A stretch of 64,000 nt of DNA. It comes from Oscillospiraceae bacterium. Lineage in GTDB: Bacteria > Bacillota > Clostridia > Oscillospirales > Acutalibacteraceae. The notes under the pieces are model-generated. The model was given only the letters and a program-made list of their open reading frames with translations, was not told the origin of the DNA and searched no databases. The stretch spans positions 237,575-301,574 of the forward strand of contig DPVM01000008.1 in assembly GCA_003526845.1 (NCBI GenBank). Direction: 5' to 3'. A program made the translations under genes and the position numbers. This document shows positions 53,198-63,024 of the stretch, one piece after another; within the stretch, counting starts at the first letter, position 1; every line of letters begins with the position of its first letter.

Positions 53198-55993
53198 ATG
53201 GATTATAATAAAACATTAAATTTACCGAAAACAGAATTTCCTATGAGAGCATCGCTCCCTCAAAGAGAGCCGGAGTTCCTCAAAGGATGGGAAAAACGCA
53301 AGCTTTATAATCAGCTTATGGAGCATAACGAGGGCAAGCCGCTTTTCGTATTGCATGACGGACCTCCGTATGCAAACGGCTCAATTCATATCGGCCATGC
53401 ACTCAATAAAACATTAAAGGATTTTATTGTTCGTTATAAGAACATGACAGGATTCAAGTCGCCTTATGTTCCCGGTTGGGATACTCACGGCTTGCCGACA
53501 GAGCTTGCCGCAAGAAAAAAAGCAGGCATCACAGCAGAGTCAAATATCTCAGATTTGGAACTTCGCAAAATCTGCCGCGACACAGCGCTCGGTTTTGTTG
53601 ATATCCAAAGAGAGGGCTTTAAAAGGCTCGGCGTTATGGCAGAGTGGGATCATCCTTATATCACACTCCAAAAGGAATTTGAGCAGGAGCAAATCAAAGT
53701 TTTTGCACAAATGGCTTCAAAGGGTTATATCTATAAAGGATTAAAGCCTGTATACTGGTGCCCCGATTGTAAAACAGCTCTCGCAGAGGCAGAAATCGAG
53801 TATGCCGAGGATCCTTGCCATTCAATTTATGTTAAATTCAAGGTTACCGATGATATGGGTAAACTTACGGCACTCGGTGCAGAACTTGACAAAACATATT
53901 TTGTAATTTGGACAACAACAACTTGGACCCTCCCCGCAAATGTCGCAATTTGCGTAGGTCCTAACTATGAATATTCTGTATTAAAGGCAAACGGCGAGTA
54001 TTATGTAATGGCTACCGACCTTGCTCCCGAGGCAATGGCAGACGCAGGCATTACCGATTACGAAACTGTCGGCATCATCAAGGGCAGTGAGCTTGAATAT
54101 ATGAAGACCGCTCATCCGTTTATCGACAGAACATCGCTTGTTATTGTCGGCGACCATGTTACTCTCGAAAGCGGTACCGGTTGTGTTCATACTGCTCCCG
54201 GCCACGGTGTTGACGACTTTGTTGTTTGCAGAAAATACCCCGAAATTCCGATTGTTGTGCCTGTTGACGAAAACGGCGTTCTCACCGAGGAGGCAGGTCA
54301 GTTCGCAGGTCTTACAACCGATGAGGCAAACAAGCCGATTGCAGAGCATCTTGAAAAGCTCGGCGCACTTTTTGCACTCAAAAAGATTAAGCACCAATAT
54401 CCGCACTGTTGGAGATGCCACAAGCCGATTATCTTCAGAGCAACAAGCCAGTGGTTCTGCTCTGTTGACGATTTCAAGGATGCGGCAGTTAAAGCAGCAG
54501 AGGATGTTAAATGGTATCCCGAGTGGGGCAAGGACAGACTTCAATCAATGGTTGTTGAGCGTGCCGACTGGTGTATTTCCCGTCAGAGAAAATGGGGCGT
54601 TCCGATTCCTGTTGTATATTGTAAGGAGTGCGGCAAGGAAATCATTGATGACGGCATAATGCAAAAAGTATCCGATATTTTCGGTGAGGAAGGCTCAGAC
54701 GCTTGGTTTGCACACGATGCCGAATACTTCCTTCCTGAGGGATTTGAGTGTCCTCACTGCCACAAGGCAAACGGATTTGAAAAAGAAACCGATATTATGG
54801 ATGTTTGGTTTGACTCAGGTTCATCACATGCCGCTGTTCTTAAAAACAGAAATTATCTCAAGTGGCCGGCAGATGTTTATCTTGAGGGCGCAGATCAATA
54901 CAGAGGATGGTTCCAATCATCACTTCTTACCTCGGTTGCAGCAGGCAACAGAGCGCCGTATGAGCAGATTATCACTCACGGCTGGACTGTTGACGGCGAG
55001 GGAAGAAAAATGTCGAAATCTCTCGGCAACGGTATCGCTCCGCAGGAGATTATTGATAAATACGGCGCAGACATTCTTCGTCTTTGGGTTGCAAGCGCAG
55101 ATTATCACGCAGATATTCGTATCAGCCCCGAAATTCTTAAACAAATTTCGGATAACTACAGAAAAATCAGAAACACCGCAAGATATTGTCTCGGCAATCT
55201 TTATGATTTTGACCCCGATAAGGATATGGTTGCAAATGATGAACTTGAGGAACTTGATAAGTACGCTCTTATGAAACTTGACGAAGTTATTAAGACCGCA
55301 CGTGCAGGGTATGACGAGTATGAGTATCACACAACCGCTCATGCACTTCACAATTTCTGCGTTGTTGATATGTCTAACTTCTATTTTGATGTATTGAAGA
55401 ACAGACTTTATACAACCGCTCCCGACTCAAAGTCAAGAAGAGCCGCTCAAACAGTTCTTTACAAGGTGCTTGACGCGCTCACACTCGTGCTTACTCCTAT
55501 TCTTGCATTCACATGCGATGAAATTTGGAACACAATGAAGCACGACAAGTCAAAGAATACAGAGTCACCGCTCTTCAATGATATTCCGAACGCCGATTAT
55601 ATCGGAGCAGATGAGGAATTTATCGCAAAGTGGGACAGAATTCACGAAATCAGAACCGATGTTCAAAAAGCGCTTGAGCTTGCAAGAGGTCAAAAGGTAA
55701 TCGGTAAGCCTCTTGAGGCAAAGGTTACACTTCATGCGGACGGCGAGCTTGCATCGTTCCTTGAAAGCGTAAAGGCTCAACTTCCTGAAATCTTCATCAC
55801 CTCCGCAGTAGAAATCGCAAGCGGTGAGGGTGAGGTTAAAGGCGATGTTCAAGGCCTTTCAATCAGCGTTTCAAAGGCAGATGGCGAAAAGTGCGAGCGT
55901 TGCTGGAAATTCTCAACAACAGTCGGCACAAATTCCGCTCATCCTACTCTTTGCAAGGAATGTGCAGAGGTTATGGCTCAATTAGAATTATAA
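53198..55993 (+). CDS. ileS: Isoleucyl-tRNA synthetase
   Basis: Charges tRNA-Ile. A 931-aa class I enzyme with HIGH (64-67), KMSKS (604-608), the editing domain (about 200-390), and a C-terminal zinc finger with CERCW and CKEC. No T-box leader is present: only 33 bp separate it from divIVA. Its codon use is more biased than its neighbours'. Ends at a strong terminator. Confidence 0.98.
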   Translation: MDYNKTLNLPKTEFPMRASLPQREPEFLKGWEKRKLYNQLMEHNEGKPLFVLHDGPPYANGSIHIGHALNKTLKDFIVRYKNMTGFKSPYVPGWDTHGLPTELAARKKAGITAESNISDLELRKICRDTALGFVDIQREGFKRLGVMAEWDHPYITLQKEFEQEQIKVFAQMASKGYIYKGLKPVYWCPDCKTALAEAEIEYAEDPCHSIYVKFKVTDDMGKLTALGAELDKTYFVIWTTTTWTLPANVAICVGPNYEYSVLKANGEYYVMATDLAPEAMADAGITDYETVGIIKGSELEYMKTAHPFIDRTSLVIVGDHVTLESGTGCVHTAPGHGVDDFVVCRKYPEIPIVVPVDENGVLTEEAGQFAGLTTDEANKPIAEHLEKLGALFALKKIKHQYPHCWRCHKPIIFRATSQWFCSVDDFKDAAVKAAEDVKWYPEWGKDRLQSMVVERADWCISRQRKWGVPIPVVYCKECGKEIIDDGIMQKVSDIFGEEGSDAWFAHDAEYFLPEGFECPHCHKANGFEKETDIMDVWFDSGSSHAAVLKNRNYLKWPADVYLEGADQYRGWFQSSLLTSVAAGNRAPYEQIITHGWTVDGEGRKMSKSLGNGIAPQEIIDKYGADILRLWVASADYHADIRISPEILKQISDNYRKIRNTARYCLGNLYDFDPDKDMVANDELEELDKYALMKLDEVIKTARAGYDEYEYHTTAHALHNFCVVDMSNFYFDVLKNRLYTTAPDSKSRRAAQTVLYKVLDALTLVLTPILAFTCDEIWNTMKHDKSKNTESPLFNDIPNADYIGADEEFIAKWDRIHEIRTDVQKALELARGQKVIGKPLEAKVTLHADGELASFLESVKAQLPEIFITSAVEIASGEGEVKGDVQGLSISVSKADGEKCERCWKFSTTVGTNSAHPTLCKECAEVMAQLEL

Positions 55994-56010
55994 CTTATAA
56001 TATAAAATTT

Positions 56011-56041
56011 AAAGGGACAGTAATGTTGCTGTCCCTTTAAT
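56011..56041 (+). terminator. Terminator after ileS
   Basis: AAAGGGACAG pairs perfectly with CTGTCCCTTT; the T run is short (TTTAATTG). It may let part of the transcription pass on to lspA. Confidence 0.8.
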
Positions 56042-56057
56042 TGAAATCGGGTATAAT

Positions 56058-56543
56058 ATGCATAGAAAAAAACATATTTCATGCGGCATAATGATTATTT
56101 TGATTGTTGCATTTGACCAAATAACTAAATATTTTGCTGAAAAAAATTTGGCAGACGGCAAAATCGTTTCGATTTTACCCGGTTTTGTTCAGTTTCGCTA
56201 TGCTCAAAACACAGGTATGGCGTTTTCAATGCTCAGCGGCGCAAGGTGGATTTTTGTTGTTATAACAATTATCGTCTGCGGAGGCGTAATGTGGTTTCTT
56301 TTCACAAACCGCGCAAAAATCCTTTGGGTTTATTGGAGCCTCGGCGTTGTGCTTGCAGGCGGTGTCGGCAACCTTATCGACAGAGCGCGCTTTGGCTATG
56401 TTGTCGATTTTATCGAGCCGACATTTGTCAATTTCGCCGTGTTTAACATAGCCGACTGTGCCGTAACTTGCGGCGCGGCGGTACTCGTTGTTTATCTCTT
56501 AATCGATGCCTTTAAAAAGGATAAGCGTGACGGCGATGAGTGA
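56058..56543 (+). CDS. lspA: Lipoprotein signal peptidase
   Basis: Signal peptidase II, cutting diacylated lipoprotein signal peptides in the membrane. The 161-aa protein has four hydrophobic segments and both catalytic motifs: NLIDRARFGYVVDF and FNIADCAVTCG, each with one catalytic Asp. Ribosome binding site is weak (CGGG). It follows ileS as in Bacillus and overlaps the next gene. Confidence 0.95.
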   Translation: MHRKKHISCGIMIILIVAFDQITKYFAEKNLADGKIVSILPGFVQFRYAQNTGMAFSMLSGARWIFVVITIIVCGGVMWFLFTNRAKILWVYWSLGVVLAGGVGNLIDRARFGYVVDFIEPTFVNFAVFNIADCAVTCGAAVLVVYLLIDAFKKDKRDGDE

Positions 56544-57465
56544 AACATATAATTTAACTGTTGACGAAAGCAATGCTGCAAAGCGCCTTGATAAAATAGT
56601 AGTCGATTTGGCAGACGGCATTACGCGTTCCGCAGCTCAAAGACTCATTGACGGAGGCAATGTTACCGTCAACGGAGAAACGAAAAACAAAAATTATATA
56701 AGCAGGCTCGGTGACGAAATCGTTGTAACCGTACCCGATGCCGTGCCGCTTGAGGCAAAGGCAGAGAATATTCCGCTTGACATTGTGTATGAGGATGACG
56801 ATTTGCTCGTTGTCAACAAACCGAAGGGAATGGTTGTTCACCCTGCGAATGGAAATTGGGAGGGTACACTTGTCAATGCGCTTTTGTATCACTGCCGCGA
56901 CAGCCTTTCCGGTATAAATGGAGTGATTCGCCCGGGCATTGTCCACAGAATAGACAAGGATACCTCGGGACTTTTGATAGTTGCGAAAAACGACTTTTCG
57001 CATTTGAAACTTGCCGAGCAGATTAAGGAACACTCCTTTTCAAGAGCTTATGAGGCGGTCGCCTACGGCAATATTAAAGAGGACAGCCTGACCGTTAACA
57101 AGCCCATCGGCAGAAATCCGAAAGACAGAAAGAAAATGGCTGTCACAGACAAAAATTCCAAGCCGGCGGTAACACACATAAGCGTGATTCACCGCTACGG
57201 CGATTTTACACACATTCGGTGTGAACTTGAAACAGGGCGCACACATCAAATCAGAGTTCATACGGCAAGCATCGGTCATCCGATAGCGGGAGATTCGGTT
57301 TACGGACCGAAAAAGGTTATAACCGAGCTTAACGGTCAGTGTTTGCACGCAAAGCATATCGGATTTGTGCATCCGCGAAGCGGCGAGTGGCTTGAGTTTG
57401 AGGCAGACTTGCCCGAATATTTTACAAAATTTTTATCTAAACTGAATAATAAACAAACTCTGTAA
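56527..57465 (+). CDS. RluD-like pseudouridine synthase
   Basis: A 312-aa enzyme with an N-terminal S4 domain (AAKRLDKIVVDLADGITRSA) and the catalytic domain with HRIDKDTSGLL (catalytic Asp) and LETGRTHQIRVHTA. It probably makes pseudouridines in helix 69 of 23S rRNA. GTG 56527 has AAAGGA at the right distance; ATG 56536 is the alternative. Overlaps lspA by 17 bases, as ylyB follows lspA in Bacillus. Confidence 0.93.
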   Translation: MTAMSETYNLTVDESNAAKRLDKIVVDLADGITRSAAQRLIDGGNVTVNGETKNKNYISRLGDEIVVTVPDAVPLEAKAENIPLDIVYEDDDLLVVNKPKGMVVHPANGNWEGTLVNALLYHCRDSLSGINGVIRPGIVHRIDKDTSGLLIVAKNDFSHLKLAEQIKEHSFSRAYEAVAYGNIKEDSLTVNKPIGRNPKDRKKMAVTDKNSKPAVTHISVIHRYGDFTHIRCELETGRTHQIRVHTASIGHPIAGDSVYGPKKVITELNGQCLHAKHIGFVHPRSGEWLEFEADLPEYFTKFLSKLNNKQTL

Positions 57466-57526
57466 TGATAAAAATGATGACAAATCGAGTTTTGCGGTTT
57501 ACAAATTTTGCCTTTGGAGGAGAACA

Positions 57527-58384
57527 ATGGAAAAAACTTTTGAAAACTGGCTTGTTGTGTCGGACATCGACGGAACACTTAACAATAAAATAAGAAAGCT
57601 CCCAAAAAGAAATTACAACGCTATTAAAGAGTTCACCGACCGTGGCGGAAATTTCACCCTTGCGTCGGGCAGGCTTCAGTCAAGCCTTGAGAGAAATTAC
57701 AACAGAATAACGCCGAATCAGCCGGCAATTGTTTTAAACGGTGCGGGAATATATGATTTTAACAAGCGTGAGATGCTTTGGCGCAGTACAATAGGACCAA
57801 AGGGCAGAGCGTTTGTAAAGCTGATTTCCGAGGAGTTTGACGAGATATTCAAAAGAGTTGATATAGGCATTTATTTTGACGATTATGTTTATGTTGTGAA
57901 AAGCGGCTTGCTTTCAAAAGGTACAATGTATTTTGACAAGGCAAATCACGAATATGTCAAATCCATTGACGATGTGCCGCAGGAGGGTTGGATGAAAGTC
58001 ATTTTTTGGTCTAATCCTTTTACAATTGATAAATTGAGAAGCGCTATTTCAAAAATGGAAAATCCCGACGCTAATTTTATGTCGTCATCAATTTTGACAC
58101 TTGAAATGCTCCAAAAGGATACTCACAAGGGTGTCGGTATTATGAAACTTGCCGATATGCTCGGTATTGAAAAAAGCCATGTTGCCGCAATCGGTGACTA
58201 TTACAACGATTGGGATATGCTTAAAACAGTCGGTTTGCCTGCCTGTGCAGGTCAGGCGCCGTCATCTATACATAAAATTTGTAAGTTTGAGGCCTGCCAC
58301 TGCAATAAGGGTTGTGTTGCAGATTTGCTCGAGTATATAATGAGCGGCAGAGCCGATGAAGATATAGCAAAGGGGATTATATAA
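57527..58384 (+). CDS. HAD superfamily (Cof-type) phosphatase
   Basis: A 285-aa Cof/IIB HAD hydrolase that dephosphorylates sugar phosphates or flavin/nucleotide compounds. SDIDGTLNN holds the nucleophile Asp13 and Asp15; ASGR is motif II; the C-terminal DTHKGVGI and AIGDYYNDWDML give motifs III and IV. GGAGGAG lies 6 bases before the ATG. The next gene starts at the base after its stop. Confidence 0.9.
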   Translation: MEKTFENWLVVSDIDGTLNNKIRKLPKRNYNAIKEFTDRGGNFTLASGRLQSSLERNYNRITPNQPAIVLNGAGIYDFNKREMLWRSTIGPKGRAFVKLISEEFDEIFKRVDIGIYFDDYVYVVKSGLLSKGTMYFDKANHEYVKSIDDVPQEGWMKVIFWSNPFTIDKLRSAISKMENPDANFMSSSILTLEMLQKDTHKGVGIMKLADMLGIEKSHVAAIGDYYNDWDMLKTVGLPACAGQAPSSIHKICKFEACHCNKGCVADLLEYIMSGRADEDIAKGII

Positions 58385-59218
58385 ATGCTTACATTAGGTG
58401 CTCATCTTTCCGCGTCAAAGGGCTTTTGCGATATGTATAATGTTGCGCTTTCAATCGGCGCTAATACATTTCAGTTTTTTACACGCAATCCGCGCGGCGG
58501 CAAAGCAAAGCCGATTGATGAAAACGATATAAACAAATTCATTTCACTGCGTGACGCAAACAAAGATTTCGGCACAATTCTTGCTCACGCACCGTACACG
58601 CTCAATTGTTGCAGTGCAAAGCCCGAGGTTAGGCAGTTTGCGCTTGATACATTCAAGGATGATATTGTGCGTATGGAATATATTCCGAATCAGCTTTATA
58701 ATTTTCACCCCGGCTCGCATGTCGGTCAGGGAGAGGAAAAAGGAATTGAGCTTATATGCGAAACGCTCAATCAAGTCCTTTATCCCGAAATGACTACAAC
58801 CGTTTTACTTGAAACCATGGCAGGCAAAGGCTCGGAGATGGGCAAAACTTTTGAGGAATTGCGTGCAATAATCGACGGTGTTGACTGTCCCGAGAAACTC
58901 GGCGTTTGCCTTGACACATGCCATGTCAGCGACGGCGGATATGATATTGAAACAAATCTTGACGGCGTACTTGACGAGTTTGACCGTGTAATTGGTTTGG
59001 ATAGGCTCAAGGCACTCCACCTCAACGATTCAAAAAATCCGCTTGGTGCGCATAAGGACAGACACGAAAAAATCGGCGAGGGATATATAGGCACAAAAAC
59101 ATTTGAAAACATCGTTAATCATCCGATTTTGAAAAAACTGCCTATGTTCCTTGAAACGCCGAACGAGCTTGACGGTTATGCAAAGGAAATAGCACTTTTA
59201 AGGTCGCTTGAAAAATAA
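58385..59218 (+). CDS. nfo: Endonuclease IV
   Basis: AP endonuclease of base excision repair. The 277-aa TIM barrel has the zinc ligands in FHPGSHVG, LLETMAGKG, CLDTCHVSDGGY, HLNDSKNPLGAHKDRHEKIGEG and LETPNE. Directly adjoins the HAD gene, so they are cotranscribed. GNAT follows. Confidence 0.96.
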   Translation: MLTLGAHLSASKGFCDMYNVALSIGANTFQFFTRNPRGGKAKPIDENDINKFISLRDANKDFGTILAHAPYTLNCCSAKPEVRQFALDTFKDDIVRMEYIPNQLYNFHPGSHVGQGEEKGIELICETLNQVLYPEMTTTVLLETMAGKGSEMGKTFEELRAIIDGVDCPEKLGVCLDTCHVSDGGYDIETNLDGVLDEFDRVIGLDRLKALHLNDSKNPLGAHKDRHEKIGEGYIGTKTFENIVNHPILKKLPMFLETPNELDGYAKEIALLRSLEK

Positions 59219-59230
59219 GGAGATGTCATT

Positions 59231-59695
59231 ATGAATGTCAGACGCGCTCAAATCAATGATATTGAGCAGATAGAAAAATTGCTTTATCAAGTGCAAAAAG
59301 TCCATTCCGACAAGCGACCCGATTTGTTTATTCCCGGTAAAAAGAAATACACCGCCGAAGAATTGATTCAAATTATACCGAACGATAAAAGACCGATTTT
59401 TGTAGCCGATGAAAACGGCGTTGTTTTAGGCTATGCGTTTTGTATTTTTCAACATAACGGGAGCAACTCAATGCAGACATTCGACACGCTTTATATCGAC
59501 GATTTGTGTGTTGACGAAAACGCGAGAGGCAAAAAGATTGGCTCTGCGATTTATAACTATGTTGTTGATTTTGCCAAAAAGTCTGGCTGTTATAATCTTA
59601 CACTTAATGTTTGGGCGTGCAATGAGAATGCACAGAAATTCTATAAAAAATGCGGGCTCAAAGTTCAAAAATACGGTATGGAAACAATTTTATAA
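59231..59695 (+). CDS. GNAT family acetyltransferase
   Basis: A 154-aa N-acetyltransferase. Acetyl-CoA binding motif: LCVDENARGKKIGSAIYNYV; the following NLTLNVWACNENAQKFYKKCGL is the typical motif B. Substrate unknown. AAGGAGAT precedes the ATG. Lies behind nfo with 12-bp spacing. Confidence 0.9.
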   Translation: MNVRRAQINDIEQIEKLLYQVQKVHSDKRPDLFIPGKKKYTAEELIQIIPNDKRPIFVADENGVVLGYAFCIFQHNGSNSMQTFDTLYIDDLCVDENARGKKIGSAIYNYVVDFAKKSGCYNLTLNVWACNENAQKFYKKCGLKVQKYGMETIL

Positions 59696-59830
59696 TCGGA
59701 TTTTACGCCCTTGGATTATCACTGATCGAGGGCTTTCCCTTTATTTTGAGACTGTCTTTACCGGTTCTTTACTTTTTCTTTCTTTTCTTTTTGAATGTTT
59801 GTGGTTTAATAATGTCAAGGAGGCAATGAT

Positions 59831-60520
59831 ATGTATAATGTTCTTGTATGCGACGATGACAAGGCGATTCTTGAATCAATAAGAATATATCTCGACAACG
59901 AGGGATACAATGTTATCACCGCGAGCGATGGCGCCCAGGCGCTTGAAAAAATTGAAGACAACGATATTCACTGCGTTGTGCTTGATATTATGATGCCGCG
60001 CCTTGACGGTTTAAAGGCTACTCTGAAAATCAGAGAAAAATATAATTTTCCGATTATTTTGCTTTCGGCAAAGAGCGAAGACACTGACAAGATAACAGGC
60101 CTCGGCTTCGGTGCAGATGATTATGTTACAAAGCCGTTCAATCCGCTTGAGCTTGTCGCAAGGGTAAAATCCCAAATCAGGCGCTATGTCAATTTCGGCA
60201 GCCTCAGTATCACAAAATCACAGCTTGTCAACGGCGGTCTTGTGCTCGACACCGACGCAAAAGCGCTGTTTGTTGACGGCGAGCCTGTCAAGGTTACACC
60301 CATTGAATATAAGATAATGGAATTTCTTATGAAGAATATGGGCAGGGTGCTCTCCTCGTCGCAGATTTACGAAGCGGTGTGGAACGAGCCGTCGTTCACA
60401 AGCGAAAAAACAGTAACCGTACATATCAGAAACATAAGAGAAAAAATTGAAATCAACCCTAAAGAACCAAAATATATAAAGGTGGTGTACGGCCTTGGAT
60501 ACAAATGCGAAAAAATATAA
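59831..60520 (+). CDS. OmpR-family response regulator
   Basis: A 229-aa regulator. Receiver domain (1-115): acidic Asp8-Asp10, phospho-acceptor Asp52 in VVLDIMMPRLDG, and VTKPFNPLEL. Winged-helix DNA-binding domain (about 130-229). AAGGAGG lies 7 bases before the ATG. Overlaps its kinase gene by 26 bases. The signal is unknown. No dedicated target operon lies next to it. Confidence 0.95.
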   Translation: MYNVLVCDDDKAILESIRIYLDNEGYNVITASDGAQALEKIEDNDIHCVVLDIMMPRLDGLKATLKIREKYNFPIILLSAKSEDTDKITGLGFGADDYVTKPFNPLELVARVKSQIRRYVNFGSLSITKSQLVNGGLVLDTDAKALFVDGEPVKVTPIEYKIMEFLMKNMGRVLSSSQIYEAVWNEPSFTSEKTVTVHIRNIREKIEINPKEPKYIKVVYGLGYKCEKI

Positions 60521-62762
60521 ATATTCACTTTTCAACAAAACCGTTTGCGTTGTGATTTGCGTTGTCAGTGCGCTGATTGCATGCTTTTTGTCAGGCTCGA
60601 TTGCGCTGACTGTTGCGAATAACAACAAAAACACTTCGGTTTACGATAATTATATCGAAACAAAAACCGCGCGTGAGCATATCGTCGCAGGTTTGCAAAA
60701 TGCTGTGTATAACGCTGTGAATTTCAACAGCGACTCGCATAAAAACGAGCTTATTGCGCAAAAAACTGTCGCTTGCAATTCGGTTTACAACGAAATTATG
60801 AGCCAATACCGTGACTATGTTTCTTCGGATGAGGATGCCGCCTTGTTTTCAACCTCCGGTGTAACATACGCAGGTCAAGGTGCCGGAACGAGCGGCTTTT
60901 CCTACGATTTTAATCAAGGCGACGATATAGACAAATTGTATGATTCAATTGCCGCCGCGTATGATAAATATGTTGACTCGGACACGAGTTCTTATGAAGA
61001 ATCGCTCTGTTCCAACGCTCAAAGTTTGGCACAAGCGCAGGGTATTGTGTATATAATCGCAAATCCGTCAACAAAATTTTCGGATACATATGACGATGCG
61101 ACAGTTGAAAAAATCAAATCAAACAAAAAGTATATTATCATCAAAAACGGCGTTGCAAATGTTAAAGGCTTGTCGGACGAAACTAAAAAATACATTATGC
61201 AAGCCGATTATTTCAAAAACAAAAACTATGTTCTTTACGCCTCAATTGATGAGGACGGCGCAAACTATCTCACAACCTATCGCGATTTTTATTATTTTGC
61301 AAAGGGAATAAACGATAATATTTATTTGCTCGGTTTGATTGATGTGTTGATGGTCGTTTTGTCGATAGCTGCGGCGTTTTATTACTACCAAATCACCGGC
61401 AGAAAAAGGGAAAACGGCGCTGTTAAACTTTGGTTTATTGACTGGATTCCGTTTGAAATTCAAATTGCTCTCACCGGCGGAATAATCGCAGGCGCAATAT
61501 ATCTGATGTTCCTTGTTGAATACGGATTTGTTCTTATCGCACTCGCCTTTATGGCGGCATGTCTGGCGATTTGGATAGCGCTTTTCCTGTTCACAACATC
61601 GTTTGCACGCTATGTTCACAGCGACAAAAAATTCTACAAGCATCTTCTTTTCTTTTGGATTTTCTACGGAATTTATGTTGCGGCAAAGCAGATTGTTGCG
61701 CTTTTTAAAAAAATGGCAAGGCTGTTCGATTTCAAGCCGAAGGCGTTTAAGAAAAATATAGTTTTGGCGATTACGCTTTACACGGTGATTAATATTGTCA
61801 TTGCATCTGCAATCATTATTCTTGGCAGTGCCACAGATTCGCCGCGGTTTGCGCTTTTGCTTGGCGCAGGTGATGCAGTGATTAATTTTGCGTTCATTGT
61901 TGCCGTTGCCGCAAATGCCGTTAAATATTTCAAATCGCTCGACAGAATCATTGATTTGAGCGCACAGCATACGGATATTGACCTCGAGGTTGAAAGCCTG
62001 CCGCAATCGCTCGCAATATTAGCGGAAAGCATGAAATACACCAACAGCGAACTTGAAAATGCTATTGCAAAGGCGGTTAAGGACGAGCGCCTGCGCGCGG
62101 AGCTTATCACAAACGTTTCGCACGATTTAAAAACTCCGCTCACCTCAATCATTACATATGTTGACCTCCTCCAAAAGTGCGATATTAATGACGAAAGGGC
62201 AAAGGAGTATATCGCAGTTCTCGACGAAAAGGGCGCAAAGCTGAAACGCTTGATTGATGACTTGATTGAAGCGTCAAAGGTCACAAGCGGCAATGTAACC
62301 GTTCACCTTGCACCGATGAATTTGTCCGAGCTTTGCCTGCAATCAACTGTTGATGTTCAGCAGGATTTTGAAAATGCAAATCTTTCACTTGTTGTCAAGC
62401 AGGGCGACAAGCCTGTTAATGTCATTGCAGACGGTGCAAAAACATTCCGCGTGATTGAAAACCTGCTTTCGAACGCACGCAAATACAGTGCAAAAAGTTC
62501 GCGTGTTTATGTCAGCGTTTATCAAGAGGGCGCAAACGGCGTGTTTGAGATTAAAAACATTTCAGCAAAGCCGCTTGACATTACGCCTGAGGAACTGACC
62601 GAGCGTTTTGTCCGAGGCGATAAATCGCGAAATCAAGATGGCAACGGTCTCGGCCTTTCAATCGCAAAAGAGCTTTGCAAGGTGCAAAACGGCAAACTTG
62701 ATATTTCAATCGACGGCGACCTTTTTAAAGCCAAGGTGATTTTCAACACCGCCGATATTTGA
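60495..62762 (+). CDS. Sensor histidine kinase
   Basis: A 755-aa membrane kinase. One N-terminal helix (about 14-40), an outside sensor (about 42-270), then about six more helices (about 276-300, 322-345, 347-370, 380-405, 425-448, 455-480), a short linker and the catalytic core: HisKA with NVSHDLKTPL (His543), N box ENLLSNARKYS, G boxes NGLGLSIAKEL. The multi-pass middle is uncommon for this class and may itself sense membrane events. Starts at TTG inside the regulator gene. Confidence 0.92.
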   Translation: MDTNAKKYKYSLFNKTVCVVICVVSALIACFLSGSIALTVANNNKNTSVYDNYIETKTAREHIVAGLQNAVYNAVNFNSDSHKNELIAQKTVACNSVYNEIMSQYRDYVSSDEDAALFSTSGVTYAGQGAGTSGFSYDFNQGDDIDKLYDSIAAAYDKYVDSDTSSYEESLCSNAQSLAQAQGIVYIIANPSTKFSDTYDDATVEKIKSNKKYIIIKNGVANVKGLSDETKKYIMQADYFKNKNYVLYASIDEDGANYLTTYRDFYYFAKGINDNIYLLGLIDVLMVVLSIAAAFYYYQITGRKRENGAVKLWFIDWIPFEIQIALTGGIIAGAIYLMFLVEYGFVLIALAFMAACLAIWIALFLFTTSFARYVHSDKKFYKHLLFFWIFYGIYVAAKQIVALFKKMARLFDFKPKAFKKNIVLAITLYTVINIVIASAIIILGSATDSPRFALLLGAGDAVINFAFIVAVAANAVKYFKSLDRIIDLSAQHTDIDLEVESLPQSLAILAESMKYTNSELENAIAKAVKDERLRAELITNVSHDLKTPLTSIITYVDLLQKCDINDERAKEYIAVLDEKGAKLKRLIDDLIEASKVTSGNVTVHLAPMNLSELCLQSTVDVQQDFENANLSLVVKQGDKPVNVIADGAKTFRVIENLLSNARKYSAKSSRVYVSVYQEGANGVFEIKNISAKPLDITPEELTERFVRGDKSRNQDGNGLGLSIAKELCKVQNGKLDISIDGDLFKAKVIFNTADI

Positions 62763-62769
62763 AGCAAAT

Positions 62770-62811
62770 AACAAAACGGGCAGACAACCGAATTGTCTGC
62801 CCGTTTTGTTG
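62770..62811 (+). terminator. Terminator of the two-component operon
   Basis: AACAAAACGGGCAGACAA pairs perfectly with TTGTCTGCCCGTTTTGTT around CCGAA; 18-bp stem with a T-rich end. Confidence 0.93.
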
Positions 62812-62885
62812 TGTTAAAGCTAATCGCTTTCTGCTGAGTTACAGGAAAAATAAAACTTATATAAGAAAATAAAGGAGCATGTTGC

Positions 62886-62996
62886 GTGAATAATCAAATT
62901 TTCTTTACAGTTATAACCGAAAATGTTATTATTAACAAAAGTAATGTTAATAAATATTTGAAAAACGATTTGCAATTACTTGTAAATAATAAATAG
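62886..62996 (+). CDS. Possible 36-aa small protein
   Basis: A GTG-started ORF of 36 codons, beginning MNNQIFFTVITENVI, with GGAG 8 bases upstream (62874-62877). It is rich in Asn, Ile and Val and has no signal peptide. It lies 28 bp before the next gene, which might be coupled. AT-rich sequence could produce such a frame by chance. Confidence 0.3.
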   Translation: MNNQIFFTVITENVIINKSNVNKYLKNDLQLLVNNK

Positions 62997-63024
62997 ACGG
63001 ATTGAATAAAAAAGGAGATAAAAA

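Noticed and set aside
56051..56056. TATAAT just before lspA as a promoter -10
   Set aside because: Transcription would start after the lspA ATG, and the -35 is absent.
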